A stretch of 64,000 nt of DNA from Litoditis marina (taxonomy: Eukaryota > Nematoda > Chromadorea > Rhabditida > Rhabditidae). The stretch lies in the NCBI GenBank assembly GCA_964036275.1, contig OZ038440.1:2914001-2978000 (forward strand), given 5' to 3'. This document shows, piece by piece, positions 23,589-35,545 of the stretch. Under the pieces are notes generated by a model that was given only the letters and a program-made list of their open reading frames with translations, was not told the origin of the DNA and did not search any database. Positions within the stretch are counted from its first letter, which is position 1. The number at the start of each line of letters is the position of its first letter. The position numbers were made by a program, and so were the translations under genes.

Positions 23589-26144
23589 TCAGTTGGCTCC
23601 GTTCATCATCTCCAATTCCCGTGTCACCTTCTCCAACTTTTTCTTGTAGTACTGATTGATGGTGTTCTCCTGAAAAAAGGGAAATTATGGCGAATGACCA
23701 ATTCAGAGTTGTTGTTTGGTCTTTGACCACAGAATAAGGTAAAATAGGGGTTCGTTCATATTTTTCCCCAACCGAAACTCGGAATTATTAAGTGTAAATT
23801 CAATTACAAAACATATCCGGTGAAATCTTGACGATTTGTACCTTGGCTATCTTTCTCACCGCTGTGTTTGTAGTTTGATCCGGTCGTTTCCAGTCAAAAC
23901 TTGGGGCTTCTAGCGTGTTCAGAGATCAAACTATAACTTAAATGTGGTCATCCCCTATACCTTGACGATTTGTGCCTCGAGCAGCTTCTTCTGAAGATTG
24001 ATGACGTCATCGGAATTGACGGAGTTCACCAGCTCCTCTGCGGCCAACACATTCTGCAGAGTCTGAAAATCATCAGTCAATGATACAATTTAAATACATA
24101 AACTAAATCTCATAAAGTATAAAAAGGCACAAAATGACCAATGTTTAGTAGTACTAAGATGTTCTATTACTGTTTTGTGAAAAAAAACTAAGAAAATCAT
24201 GCTCTAATAAACGATAAAATACAGTTTCCTAGTTTCCAGAAATAGTGTTCATGAATATGATCTGATGTTCAAAATATGCTTGATTTTGTCTCCAAGTTAA
24301 AAACTTCTTAATTAATTATTCTGAATAGCACCAACAATAACTTACATTTTGCAAGTTCCGATGTTCGTACAGCTTTGCCTCGGTTTTTCTCCGCATTCCC
24401 TCAGTAACTGACTCTGAAAACAGAAAACTCTCATTTAAACATTATGAAACTTGTAACAAATGAAGTTCAAACTTGAGCGAAATTACATTGATCGCGAAAC
24501 TGATCTATGTTATGTAAAAATGGCGTGTTCAATAAACAAACAAGGTCACGTAGAACATGTCGAACTTCTCAGTATTCTCATTCGTGCATGATAAAGTGCG
24601 AGATTATTGACATTTCTCTTCGATTCTTCACGTTTCACGCGACTATTCTATTTTCTACTAGTATAACCCACTTTTAATATTGTTCGACTGTCCGTTGGCG
24701 ACTGGGGAGGGAGAGGGTGTAGACGACTGTGACAGACGGTGACAGTACTCGGTGTCTGGAAAATAGAAAATCAGAACAAGAACATACATGGGGAAAACAA
24801 GGATGAGCTGTAATTTGATTCGTGAAATACATCGGAAACTCCAGATTTTTTTTGAAAAAAAAAACATGGTTCTAAATTGCTACATTAGAAAACGAGAACA
24901 TACTAAGTGGCCAACGCGTAAGAAATAGTTTGTTTTCCGGAAAACTTGATCTTTGGAAAGCAGTTCAGTGCTTTAGAATAAAAGTCACGCTTGCTGAGAC
25001 CACAATTTTTTTTAAACTAATATTCAACTGAATGAATCTGTGATAAAGTGAAAAGTACGGATAAAATATCTTACCTCGTTCAGTAGCGGTCGAATCATTT
25101 TGCGTTGGAGCGCCATTTCTTTTCGTCGGAAGTCCAAGGGCAGCCATCAGATTGTAGTCGATCGGGCCGCTGTTCGGGTCCTGAAGGTTCAGATAATGTT
25201 AGCGATGAACTTCTACATAAAAAATAGGTACATTAAGTTGGCGAAATATAGTAAAATTAAACATTTTATGAGTTTCATTGAAGTATCAAAAGCATCTCTC
25301 TTTGCGCACATTTTTCGAGGGGTACTGTAGGCTATCGTCTTTCATTGAACGCGACCATGGAACATCTCAATGAACCAAATGGACACCGTGCGAATAATGT
25401 TGTAAGGGAAAGAGAGGCAGTGCGTCTGCGTATATTTGATCCACACACTCTCTCATCTGCTGGCATATAATCGAGGACTTCTGGCTCTCTTTTCTCTTCG
25501 ATTCGATTGTTTTCTCTCTTTGTTGTTGAACTGAATATACCTCTTTCTTCACTCTCTTTGCAATGGGTTCCATGTTGGTAATGGCGAACGAGCTGTTTTT
25601 CTGGCCCGGAAACAATTTGTCCAGCAACTTTACATCGACTGAAGTACATGGGGTGTCGGCTGGAACAGAAATAAAGTATATAGAAGTTGTAGTTTGAACT
25701 ACATACACTTCATACTTGTCTCATTACCACCAAGATGTAGCTTTATAAACTACAAACAGCACAGAACATTACAACACCATTGCCGAACTAACAATAAAAT
25801 ACATAATATTAGACATTTCTGCATTTCTATTCTAATTGGTATTCGACTCTAAAACAGGGGACAACATGAAATGTTTTGTGACCAGATTCGAGAGGCAGAT
25901 TGTAGATTATCTATAAAATGTCCCAAATATTGTAAATGTGTAACCCACCTTCCACTGGGGATAGAAGGCCTGTGGACCCGAAGTCAAGCGGCTTCACCGA
26001 GTTCACCTAAATTTAAGATATGCGATTTGATGTTAAATATTATGATATCGTCAAAATAGAGGGATAGAAGAGCAAAAGAGAGAGAAAACAAAGGAGTCAG
26101 AGATCAAAAAGAGAAGGGATAGGTTAAGAGACAAATAGAGGAAT

Positions 26145-26239
<95 letters not shown>

Positions 26240-26251
26240 GTAGAGAGAAGA

Positions 26252-26322
<71 letters not shown>

Positions 26323-27789
26323 GTACGGAAGAGAAAATAAAGTCACCTACCTGAATGGTGACCGAGTTCGATGGGCTTTTCTTCTGTGCAGCTGAGAACG
26401 AACCCTGTGCCGTCTCCCAAGTAACTGGTACTGAAACATAAGGATCGGAAAAATAGATTTTCTGAATTATTTCGAACCAAATTAGATATACAGATTTCTC
26501 TGACTATTTACAGACGCAGCACTGCATATTATTCGAGAGTACGTCAAAGTTCATTTTTCAACGCTATCGTAACCCTCCCCCTTTTTGTGAGATAACTAGT
26601 GCTTAAACTCAAGCCCTGAGATGCGTAACACTAAAATATTACGCAATTTTCAGCAGTTTGGTGTTTTCCCAAAAAGGAACTTCAACCAGATTAGCACCTT
26701 TCAGTTTATAAAAGTTTTTCAACCTAAAAATGAATCTCCAAACCCATTCCATTTACAGATTTACAGACATACTATGAGCATGCTCTCGTAGCTTTTTAAA
26801 CTTTTTTTTATTTAACTATTTTTATTATTTAAATATTTTTAAACTTTTGAAAACTAACTTAAATAAAACCTCTATAAACACTTTTTGAACCTAAACATTA
26901 CTTGAAACCATACCAGTGTCACAGAGTTCGATGAGCATGCTCTCGTAGATATGGGTCTTGTACTTGATAGCCTGCAGTACCACCACGTCACTTTTAGTCA
27001 GAATATAGTGCTTCTCCTTCGATCGCAGATACTTCTCGAACAGGTGCTGAAAAATTCTTATAAAGTAATTTGTTGAGAAAGTTCAACTATAGCCGCGAAG
27101 AATCAGGGAATAGAAACACAGACGAACATGAACATACAGTACACCACTTCTTTTTATAGGTGGCACAACTATTACTTGAATCACAACGAAGTGCAACTAA
27201 CTTACAAGCCCTTGGTTCACGCTTAGAACACATATACACACTAAATCATCCATACAAAACATGCATATTGATTTTTCTCCAACAGTAGAGCAGAACTTTA
27301 ACTAACCACGGCGTCGGTCTTCATTTGAGCCCAGAATCTCTTGAGGAAGGCGGAACTGCGGGATTTAGTCCAATTGTGACCGCGACGGATACATTCATCG
27401 AAAATACGCTCATACTCGCGAGGGGGGAGGTCTGAAAATAAGAGGGTTGGTACGGTTATATAGGGAGAGAGAGTGGAAAATATATAGAAATAAAGCGAAA
27501 GAGAGACGCAGATGGAGATGAAGAGAGAGTGAGAGAGGGAGGGAAAGAGAGATACGGAGAGATGCAGAGCAGAGAGAGACGCAGATAGATATGAACTTAG
27601 AGAGGGAGAGACATATAGATAGTGAGGCGAGAGGACAAAGGAGAGCGAGAGATAAAACGAGAGATGAAGAGAAAGAGGAATACGAAGAGAGATACACAGC
27701 GAGAGAGATAAAGGGAGAGGGGGAGAGAGAAAGAGGGAGAGAGAGGGGAGGGGGCAAAAGAGAGAGATAGAAAGTTGGAACGAGAGAGA

Positions 27790-27846
<57 letters not shown>

Positions 27847-27932
27847 TTACCTTCGACTGAGTCTCCAAGCGCACTTTGAAACAGCTGAGCCAGCTCCAAC
27901 TTTTCATAACCAGAAGCAGCAGGGGACGACAT
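23589..27932 (-). CDS. unrecognised 345-residue protein with C-terminal coiled coil, 11 exons
   Basis: Exons (minus): 27932-27851, 27431-27307, 27046-26914, 26430-26351, 26006-25949, 25659-25541, 25180-25075, 24755-24672, 24413-24346, 24062-23961 and 23669-23589. The total is 1038 nt with all phases consistent. I do not recognise the family. Residues about 28-115 are a compact, mostly helical, charged and aromatic segment (YERIFDECIRRGHNW, FLKRFWAQMK, LFEKYLRSKEKHYILTKSD), which could be a small helical binding domain. Residues 115-265 are Ser/Pro/Thr-rich and look disordered; they include RVKKED, which fits a sumoylation-type or basic nuclear motif. Residues 265-345 are heptad-like (LVNSVNSDDVINLQKKLLEA, YYKKKLEKVTRELEMM), a likely coiled coil. 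A nuclear adaptor or DNA-associated role is only a guess. The ATG follows an ATTTTCAG acceptor by 2 nt. Confidence 0.8.
23861..23936. repeat. GTAGTTTGATC inverted-repeat element
   Basis: GCTGTGTTTGTAGTTTGATC at the left and GATCAAACTATAA at the right, 76 bp, with central TTTCCAGTC. It lies in the last intron of the 345-residue gene. Confidence 0.8.
26143..26335 (+). repeat. (GA)n tract beside a 5' splice site
   Basis: A nearly pure (GA)n of about 190 bp with short AAGA interruptions. In the sense of the minus-strand gene it is a (CU)n tract beginning about 15 nt downstream of the donor of the exon ending at 26351. Confidence 0.95.
27470..27842 (+). repeat. GA-rich tract ending in pure (GA)n
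   Basis: An imperfect GA-rich sequence from about 27470 becomes pure (GA)n at 27790-27842. In transcript sense this is a (CU)n tract starting about 8 nt after the donor of the first coding exon (27851) and filling much of intron 1. The long Ser/Leu frames it produces are not coding. Confidence 0.9.
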
Positions 27933-27934
27933 GT

Positions 27935-27942
27935 CTGAAAAT
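27935..27942 (-). promoter_or_regulatory. putative trans-splice acceptor of 345-residue gene
   Basis: ATTTTCAG on the minus strand, 2 nt before the ATG. It is the likely spliced-leader or 5'UTR acceptor. A possible upstream exon at 28461-28336 does not join in phase through a clear donor. Confidence 0.5.
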
Positions 27943-30037
27943 ATAAAACATAGGTTATGAATGACACAAATCTTTGAAGAAACATCGTTAGTTAAGTTTG
28001 CAAAGCTATGTGAAAACATTGGTGAAATCTAGAAAATGCTAGTTGTGAAATAGCGAAAGACCAAACTACGAAAGGGAAAGAACTTAGAAAAGTATTCTGA
28101 ATTCACAAAGGTATGGTAATACAGTTAGAGTACGAAAAACCCGAGATTGTGCAAAAAAGTGTGAGAAAGGAGATTTTTGAGTTCAAAATGGTAAATGATC
28201 GATTGAAAAAGTATTTATTCAAAGATAGAGATAGAGAAAAGAGGACGGAGATCCAGAGAAGTAGAGAGTTAGTAAGAGACAGAGAGGGAGAGAGAGCGAC
28301 TTGCAGAGAGTTAGAGAGAGAGAGGGAGCGAGAGACATGGATATTTTGTCCTCTTCCCATCGAAGTGATTGTGAGAATCGTTCATAGCGAGCCTGGTGTC
28401 CAATCGATTTGGCCAAATCGATCACTCTCTTGTACTCTTCTACCTCTTCAAATTGTACACTCTCTCACACCTGCCTCTTTAATCAATACTGCTCAAGGGG
28501 GAGAGAGAATAGTAGAAAAAGTGCGCAATAATACTAAGGCGATGGAAAGTTGGAAAGCTGAAAAGTGAAATTTATAACTAAGCAATTTACTTGAAATATA
28601 CGAAGATGAACTATAAAGAAGTGTTTCATATCAGTAACTTAGTTTGGGACCATTAAAGGTGAAAAAACGATGTTTTAGAAACGAAAAGCTATGTTTTAGA
28701 AACACTAAAGCTAAAGTTAGTACAATTGAATGATTTCTCCAATTGTAACAACTAAATAGTTACCAAGAATCGAAACAAACATACCTGGTCATCATCTGAA
28801 ACATAAGTTCGAATTGGTAAAAGTTTCTATTTGGGTACTTTTTTACCACAAAATGAGTGAAATGAGAAGAAAAGAAAAATGAGAGCAACATCAAGTAGAC
28901 CGTGAACGAGAAACAAAAGAAAACCATGAAACAGATTGCGTAGAATCTTTGCCTACAAGTTTCACGCATTCTAACGTCTCTTTGGTTTCATTCTAATTTA
29001 ATGGTATCTAAGATCAATATGACAATATGACAAGCATTCCCTCCTAAGTCTCCATGTGTTCTGGATAGGGTAGAGAATTACGATCAATCAATAGTTGTAG
29101 TATGATCAATGCACAACACCAAACTACAAACACAGTAGGAAGTGAGATGAGCGTGTACTTCTAGCCTGTCCTTCGTTGACACGTAGTTTGATTCGGACTT
29201 TTAATTAGATAATGAGGGCTAATTCTTTTTTTACATACAGTTTTTTATGTTCTTTAGTTTAATACCGCTCCCTGATTCATCGCATGTTTCAGTGGGTATG
29301 TTTTCAGTTATTGCTCAACAATTTGTGGTGGATTGTTCTCTATCCGTGCGTTAATCTTATTCGGTATCCCTTGACACTTTTTGAAATACGTTGACGTCGT
29401 AAATGAACATTGCTGTACCAAGTTTGAAAAACTACACAGAGAAGAATTTCATGTGTTTTGTAGTTTGTCAAAGGGTTTTCTGAAACGGGGAATTGAAATG
29501 GGTCCTGCTTGTTATCTCGTAATGGTTTCACGGTTCCAATATCTTGTTTGAGATAATGTTTTAAAATTGTTTTGAATGCGTGCGTAATTCGGTATCCCCT
29601 GGCAACGTGGTGCGGTAAGAAGAGGTCAGATGGCTGGAAATACACATAATTGACAGCTCATGTCTGGAATCTATCCCGTTCCAGTTTGATGCTTGTTCAT
29701 TATTTCGACAAAAACTCTCAAATAAGTGTTTACAATTCAATCTGTTTACAATTCACTATTATAAAATTTCTGAAATAAACTTGGTTTGTGATTGGAAATA
29801 AGACAACCAAACTCCAAAAATGAGCTGATACGTTGGTATACACTGTTTCACCAATGCAACTCTTCACCTCGAAGTTTCACGTGGTTACTTTTCGATTTGG
29901 TTGCTGTTCGTTTACTTTCCAATAGTATATAAGCAGTTCAATTTCATATTTTCGTTTTCATTTTTTTATATACTATGCCTCATACAATGTATTTATTTTA
30001 TTCTGTTTTATATAACATGCCTTATATACAATATTTA
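27943..30037. other. intergenic between divergent genes
   Basis: The 5' ends of the minus-strand 345-residue gene and the plus-strand 393-residue gene face each other here, so their promoters should lie in this interval. Visible content is GA-rich sequence at 28225-28345, a diverged GTAGTTTGATC-family copy at 29092-29140 and a short direct repeat of ATTCGGTATCCC at about 29358 and 29587. No TATA box or other core promoter can be assigned. Confidence 0.5.
28336..28461 (-). CDS. possible isolated exon, unassigned
   Basis: On the minus strand this stretch reads as a non-repetitive charged peptide (VQFEEVEEYKRVIDLAKSIG, then RYERFSQSLRWEEDK) quite unlike the surrounding GA tracts. An 11-nt ATG-containing segment at 28797-28787, bounded by TTTCAG and GTATG, could supply MMTS in phase. 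The 3' boundary runs into the GA tract and I find no good donor that joins exon 27932 in frame. It could be an alternative 5' exon of the neighbouring gene or a decayed exon. Confidence 0.3.
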
Positions 30038-30047
30038 TTCTATTCAG
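30038..30047 (+). promoter_or_regulatory. putative trans-splice acceptor of 393-residue gene
   Basis: TTCTATTCAG, 11 nt before the chosen ATG at 30059. The A+T-rich sequence immediately upstream resembles intron or outron sequence. Confidence 0.5.
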
Positions 30048-30058
30048 TTTGTAACAAT

Positions 30059-31054
30059 ATGCCCCTGATGTTACCCGACGGTTCTCACCAACAAGCTCTG
30101 GCCGAGATAGAATCTCGAATCGGCGTCATGGAACGAAGACTCAGAAACGCCAGGGCGGCTCGGGTGAGTAAAACTTCGGTAGAACGCAAGGAAACTTCAA
30201 AGCTGCTTCGAGTCTGTTAGATTTTTTCGAAAAGCAACTTTTTCACCTTCGTGCTTCGTTTGTTGAGGACTGTTGATTTAGTAACGGCTGACGTTCTTCA
30301 TTCTACTACATTAATTAGTATTTTAATATATTGCAAAATGAGATTCTTACATTTGCTCTGGAAATCCCATTCGACCGTAATTCCTACCATTCCCAGGATT
30401 CGTATGTGGACTACTTGAGGAACAAGTATCCGAACTGGAGACCTCATCTACCCACCTACAGACTAAATACGGTGTGTTATCACTATATTATTTTGAAAAT
30501 AGAAATTATGACCGTCTTGTTTATTGTGTCGTTCAGCGTTCTGAACTTCAAACCCACTCAAATTGAATTTCTAAAAACTTCAAGTCACGATTGAGATGTC
30601 TTCAGTGGAAGGGATCATAACAACCTTGGGCTCGTACATCTGAGTGTTTCAGCAAAGAACGAGTTGGTGTTTGAAAGAATAGAACATGTTTATAAAATCT
30701 GATCCATGAAACAGTACATGTACATGTTCATCCCACGTCATCTCAAATTCTAATTTCAGCGTCCCGAAGGTAACATTGTGGGTCGAATGGCCACTTCCGA
30801 CTATCATTGGGACATGGAGAGGAATCAACGGCCGGTTAGGACCTTTCTGACCCGCGATGGAGGGAAACTGTACGATCCTGTACCCAGAAGGTACGTTCTT
30901 ATAGGGGACCAACATAGTTGAGTTGTAGTTTAAACTCGATAGGCTCATATTTTACCAGGATCAAACTATAAACACAGCGGGATGGAGCAACATACACCCC
31001 ACAGTAGTTTGCGTTGGTAAGAGCTAACCCCATAGCTCTGGAGAGACTAAACTA

Positions 31055-31108
<54 letters not shown>

Positions 31109-31769
31109 GAGTTTTCTGATCTTTTTGTTTGTTCTAGAGGTCCGTTTCTCGAGTCAGATGTACGTCGAACGAAAGAACGACTGTCCCAGATATCAGAACA
31201 ACTGAAGGCGATGAACGACAACAGAATCCATCTGACGACGGAGGACTACTTCAGAACAAAGGCGGCCAGAATCAGGGATGACGGTGAGTTGCTTCGTGAA
31301 TTTCTGAATGAGATTATAGAATTTTCGCCTCTCCGCAAGAGAAGGAGCCGGAACACGTGCTCAACTATTCATGAAAAACTACACATGCGTCAAGTTTCTT
31401 TCCTGCTTTTTTCACTTGTAGTTGTTTCATATCATTTATTGGGCCTGGTTTATCCGAAAGGTGAAAGCGTGTTAACAGTATCATGTAACTTGGCATTGTT
31501 ATGAAGTTTCACTGGTTTTCAGGTGGAAACCTCGATACATAGGGATGTAAGTTGCAAGAATCAACCTCTTAGTTTAACTCCAGGTTTTTGCGTTTTTTTT
31601 GGTACTTTTTATGCAATATTTCAGAACCCGAAGAATATCCCTCACTGGTGGGGGTGCGACAGCGTCTGTCCGAGATGACGTTCAGCCATCTGGAGCCACC
31701 CATGACTCCGACAGCTGACCAGATGGAAGAGAGCAGGCGAAGGGAGGAGAGGGAAAAGATGCTGGACGG

Positions 31770-31804
<35 letters not shown>

Positions 31805-33728
31805 ATCAAATATTTTTTGCAGATTCGTCACGATTTGTAATTGATTTGTGACAGTGCTTCTGTTAAATTTCAACCGCGTTCGAGTTAAAAAACGATGTAG
31901 AACGAACAAAACATACCAAAATCGAGTTTTAAGGACTTAACTCCTATGTGAGTTGTCTAAGACCTTAGTTCACCTTACTAATGTTTTCAGATGTGAGGGC
32001 TGGTAAAATACCGTCTGTTCTGGAATCATATGAGAACCCCTACAAACAGCTTGACCCAAAATCCGACGAACCTGCTGAGAAGGTGCCGGTAGACTCAGAA
32101 AAGACTGAAAACATGGCGGAGAAAGAGGAAAAGGAGCAGAAACAAGAAAGTTCTGTGAAACATCAAGAAGAACCAACTAGACGAACGATATCGTTTGGAA
32201 GTACCACCAAGACGGAACAGAAGCCGTCGACACCACCTGAACCAGTTGGGAGGAAGACACCTGAGGCAACAGGTTAGAGCACAGCTTTTGTTACCAACCT
32301 TATTCGTTCTTTCGTGTCGGTTCGTTCCAGGGGGATCAGAGAACGTGTTAGCGTACCTTGTTGGTTGATCTTTGTTCCTGTTTATTTGCTTGATCAATAT
32401 AAATAGGGTTGTTAATCAATTCCCAAAATAAAGTCAATTCCGATTCCAATTCTTTTCATTTTTTAAAAACCACTCAATTCCAATTCCAATTCGTTTAGAT
32501 TCTCAAAAACTGGTCAATTTCAATTCCAATTCCGATGAACTCCTCGAAATCTCAGATTTTCAATTCCAGTTCCATTGTAATTGATTGGAATTGATTGGAA
32601 TTGATTAGAATTGATTAGAATTGACTGTGTTTGAACTTCATGTCAGTTTTTTTTTGAAACAATGAAGAGAAACAATGTTCATGTTTGTTCCATTGAACAG
32701 GATACATAAGGAACAGTGATTATTTAGTAATGAATAAAGTAACAGCAGCATGAAATTGTAAATGAATTCTGAATCAATTCCGAGGGAAAAATCAAGTCAA
32801 TTCCAATTCCAATTCGCGTTGTTCTGATCTACGAAGGAATTAGAATTGCAATTCTTTTGGAAGATTATCTCAATTCTTTCAATTCCAATTCCAATTCCAA
32901 TTCTAACAACACTAAATAAGAAACATCATGTACAGAAATCTCACAAAATATACCGTCGTTCACAATTTTGCTCGATGATAATGTCTGTAATTAAGTAATC
33001 AGCTATGTAGTTTTACTGTCTGGCTTTTGTATTTCACGTGTCTTTCTAAGTTTCTTCTTGTTCAAAATAGAATGAAAAGTAACTTTTTCCGTTTTCAGCT
33101 CCCACGGAGAACAGCTATTCTCGAATGATGGACCTTCTGACGAAGAAGGACACTTCGAGTGACAGTGATGATGACGTCATGGGAATAGGTTCCACCAAAC
33201 AATCGATACCTATGAAACCCACAAAGACACCACCAGGCCCCACAGCCAAGTAAGTCGCATTCTCCATTGTAAAATAAGGTATGTTGCGTCCCGATCAGCC
33301 GTATTTCTAAGTTGACATTCTGATCAAACTACAACGAACAGTGAATTCGCTCAGTGAAACTTGTACACTCTTCGTCTAGCACAACGTGATGGGAACTTGT
33401 TCAAATTGAGATAATGTAAAATGGCGGCCAAACTAGTAGTTACGTAATTCATTAAGTGGAAAAGAATCGTACTACGGAATTCACGTAGGGTTGAAAATGA
33501 GGAGAGGGAATGTATGCAGGCAGAATCCAGTACAGAGAGCGCTACGAGTTCTCTTATGATGATTTATTCACGTTTTACAGAAAACCAGACGTGAAGCCTG
33601 CGGCAAAAACGTCTCTTTCGATGTATCTTTCTTCGAAGAACGGCAACGACAGTTCTAGCAGTGACGACATCGTGGCAGCGTCTAAGAAGCAAGCGGCGGT
33701 TGACAGTGACTCTGACTTCTTTGGATGA
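30059..33728 (+). CDS. unrecognised 393-residue charged coiled-coil protein, 8 exons
   Basis: Exons: 30059-30163, 30397-30471, 30760-30890, 31138-31283, 31625-31768, 31991-32272, 33099-33249 and 33581-33728, totalling 1182 nt; all phases are consistent. An upstream in-frame ATG at 29975 would pass through an apparent acceptor, so I chose 30059. The family is not recognised. Residues about 5-40 are helical (EIESRIGVMERRLRNARAAR). A basic aromatic segment follows (YLRNKYPNWRPHLPTYRLNT), then a conserved-looking block (GRMATSDYHWDMERNQRP). Residues 120-210 are helical and charged, and 220-300 are very rich in Glu and Lys. The C-terminal third contains three acidic serine clusters (SSDSDDDVMGIG, SSSSDDIV, DSDSDFFG), which resemble casein-kinase-2 sites. 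No signal peptide or membrane segment is present. A cytoskeletal or centrosomal scaffold role is possible but unsupported. Confidence 0.82.
30921..30981. repeat. GTAGTTTGATC inverted-repeat element
   Basis: GTTGTAGTTTAAACTC at the left, GATCAAACTATAAACACAGC at the right. It lies in an intron of the 393-residue gene, 30 bp after a donor. Confidence 0.65.
31056..31110 (+). repeat. (CT)n tract near an acceptor
   Basis: A (CT)n of about 50 bp in transcript sense, ending about 27 nt upstream of the 3' splice site at 31137 in the 393-residue gene. It lengthens the polypyrimidine context of that acceptor. Confidence 0.95.
31769..31803 (+). repeat. (GA)n starting inside a donor site
   Basis: The donor after exon 5 of the 393-residue gene reads GTGAGAGAGAGAG, so the dinucleotide repeat begins within the 5' splice site itself. 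Length changes in the repeat would leave the GTGAGA donor intact. Confidence 0.9.
32408..32910. mobile_element. AATTCC-rich palindromic element, ~500 bp
   Basis: It starts GTTGTTAATCAATTCC and ends TTCTAACAAC, giving a 7-bp GTTGTTA terminal inverted repeat. The interior repeats AATTCC/GGAATT dozens of times, with the two halves in opposite orientation (CAATTCC left, GGAATTG middle, AATTCC right). It lies in the 393-residue gene intron between exons 6 and 7. It is non-coding. A target duplication is not clear. Confidence 0.75.
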
Positions 33729-34370
33729 AGTAATATAGGTTTGAGAGGCGAGCTGGTCGATAGATCCTAGTTCTGAACCGCTCTGTTTGTAGTTTGATCT
33801 GCTCATTTTTTCAGTCGTGATTCCGTCGTGAATGCAGATCAAACTACAACTCTCGTAACTCCCTAGATTTTGTCTGTTCCACCCGGCCGTGGACACGCAC
33901 GTACAGTACGACATGCAGATTTCTGATAGAAAAGTCATGGTATTTCATGGCGTAGTAGTTTTAATTCAGACTTTTTAGCATATATGTTGAAACAGTTTTG
34001 CACGAAGACCATCTTACGTTGTAGAAGTTGCTACTTAGGCATATGATCCAACCGGCCGCCGGCGAAAATCTGCCGGGCCGCCGACCAAACGCCGACCGGC
34101 CGCCGACCCCCTTTGGGAAGGTTTTGGGACCGTCGGATTTTGCTGCTTTCGTCGGCGGCCCGTCAGATTTTTAGGCATTCCCATCCATCCAAATCCACTA
34201 TATATTGATTTTTCAACCAATGCGATCAAAATTCTTTCGTAGTAGGAAATTAAGAAAACTTTCTTTTCAGATAGGTTTATTCAAACTATCACAATACATT
34301 GAATATGTATATAGAATATATCTCTTCTTTTTTCTCGAACCTTCTTCTCGTCAGATCGGGTCGTTTTTGT
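33729..34370. other. 3' flank with G+C-rich GGCCGCCGAC block
   Basis: After the inverted-repeat element, positions about 34050-34175 form a strikingly G+C-rich block of repeated CGGCCGCCGAC and CGGCGGCCCGTCAGATTTTT. A related block occurs at about 35998-36075. No gene is visible in this interval; the minus-strand frame across the block is repeat-derived. Confidence 0.6.
33783..33849. repeat. GTAGTTTGATC inverted-repeat element
   Basis: CTGTTTGTAGTTTGATC left, GATCAAACTACAA right, with central TTTTCAGTCGTGATT. It lies about 55 bp after the 393-residue stop codon, probably within its 3'UTR. Confidence 0.85.
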
Positions 34371-35545
34371 TCATGCGACGTCATCTGAAATAGAGAATGG
34401 AATTATTTGAAAAAACATTGAAAAGTAGTTTATAATATGCTGTGTTTTCTTAATATGAATCTAGGCTTTCTCATATCATATAAAACACATAGAAGTTTAA
34501 CCTGAACGCACGCTACGTCCTACGTTTCTATAGCGGTCATCTCTGAAGTCTGAACGCTAGTAGATACGCTAGCTCTGAAAAATAATCTAGTAGTTTTCCA
34601 AGGTCTTACGGTATTCACGCGGCTCTATGTTATATTCCCACGCTTGCGGCATTCGCGTAACCTGTACTAGATACGACACACTGGCGTTTATAGGGGAGCT
34701 GTATTCAAAAACGACAATCCATTAAATCGCGATATTGCCTAACAACAATAGTTGTACAAAATGGCACTAAATGTATAACTATTTCAGAAGTACTTATTTT
34801 CAGTACTTTATTTTTGGTAAAAGCTTAATTTATTAAGTTTCTAACATTCAATATGAAATTTAAGAATAACCGTTGCCCGCGTCAATACTTCAGCTACCGT
34901 AACCCGAAACGCTAGTAGATTCCCTAGTTGACATCAACATTGGGTTTTTTCCTCGCGTATCTACTAGCGTTCAGGCTTCAGAGATTATGTTTACTGACTA
35001 ATCGTTCTGAAGCTTATTCATTAAACATAATGAATTTAGTCAGTAAATAGACTTTTCCTCTCTCACACTTCACCAATTGTTCTGCATATTTAAATTCCCC
35101 TTTGCTCTGGCAGAGCTAAGCCTAAGATGAATAACACTAGAAGTTTATCAATATAATTCGATCGAAAAGATACTTACTTCTCCAGATATCATCCTTTCCA
35201 TTCTTCCTAGATCGAATCAGATTGATCTCCTCTCCATGCGAAGGTGTCAGAAGTAGGTATAGCGTATAGATACTCTGCAAAGTAACTATTAGTTTGACGA
35301 AACTTCCGAAACTAATACCCTCATTTATATCCTGAAAACGCTTCAAATATCTATAGTCTCTACCTTCTGAGAAATAAAGTAGTTATGACTTAACCCATTC
35401 CCAAATTCCCATATCTCATGCTGATGTTCTCTTTACTTTGAAGAATGAAGGAGTCAATTGTAAGACATAGTGGATATAACTCACTGATAACATAATACAT
35501 ATCTGTTGTTCTTGACGAAATCAGAACAGGAAGATATCAGCGACA
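34371..35545 (-). CDS. 3' part of an unrecognised gene (tentative, 4 exons)
   Basis: Exons with compatible phases: 35545-35485, 35435-35395, 35366-35178 and a short terminal exon 34384-34371 ending NDVA. The longest exon reads YRYLKRFQDINEGISFGSFV, followed by an aliphatic SIYTLYLLLTPSHGEEINLI and a basic tail RSRKNGKDDIW. The middle acceptor (TTCTTCAAAG) is poor, which lowers confidence. A further possible upstream exon at about 35799-35751 (KVDDDVRYKLTLM) does not join in phase, so the 5' end is unknown. The hydrophobic segment is too short and mixed to call a membrane helix. Confidence 0.4.

Noticed and set aside
25332..25540. Extension of the exon at 25659-25541 into QKSSIICQQMRECVDQIYAD
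   Set aside because: A GTATAT donor at 25540 joins in phase with the next exon, and the extension matches a dispersed repeat near 42890.
27410..28019. 191- and 140-residue Ser/Leu frames
   Set aside because: They consist mainly of the (CT)n tract of intron 1. The true exon here is 27932-27851.
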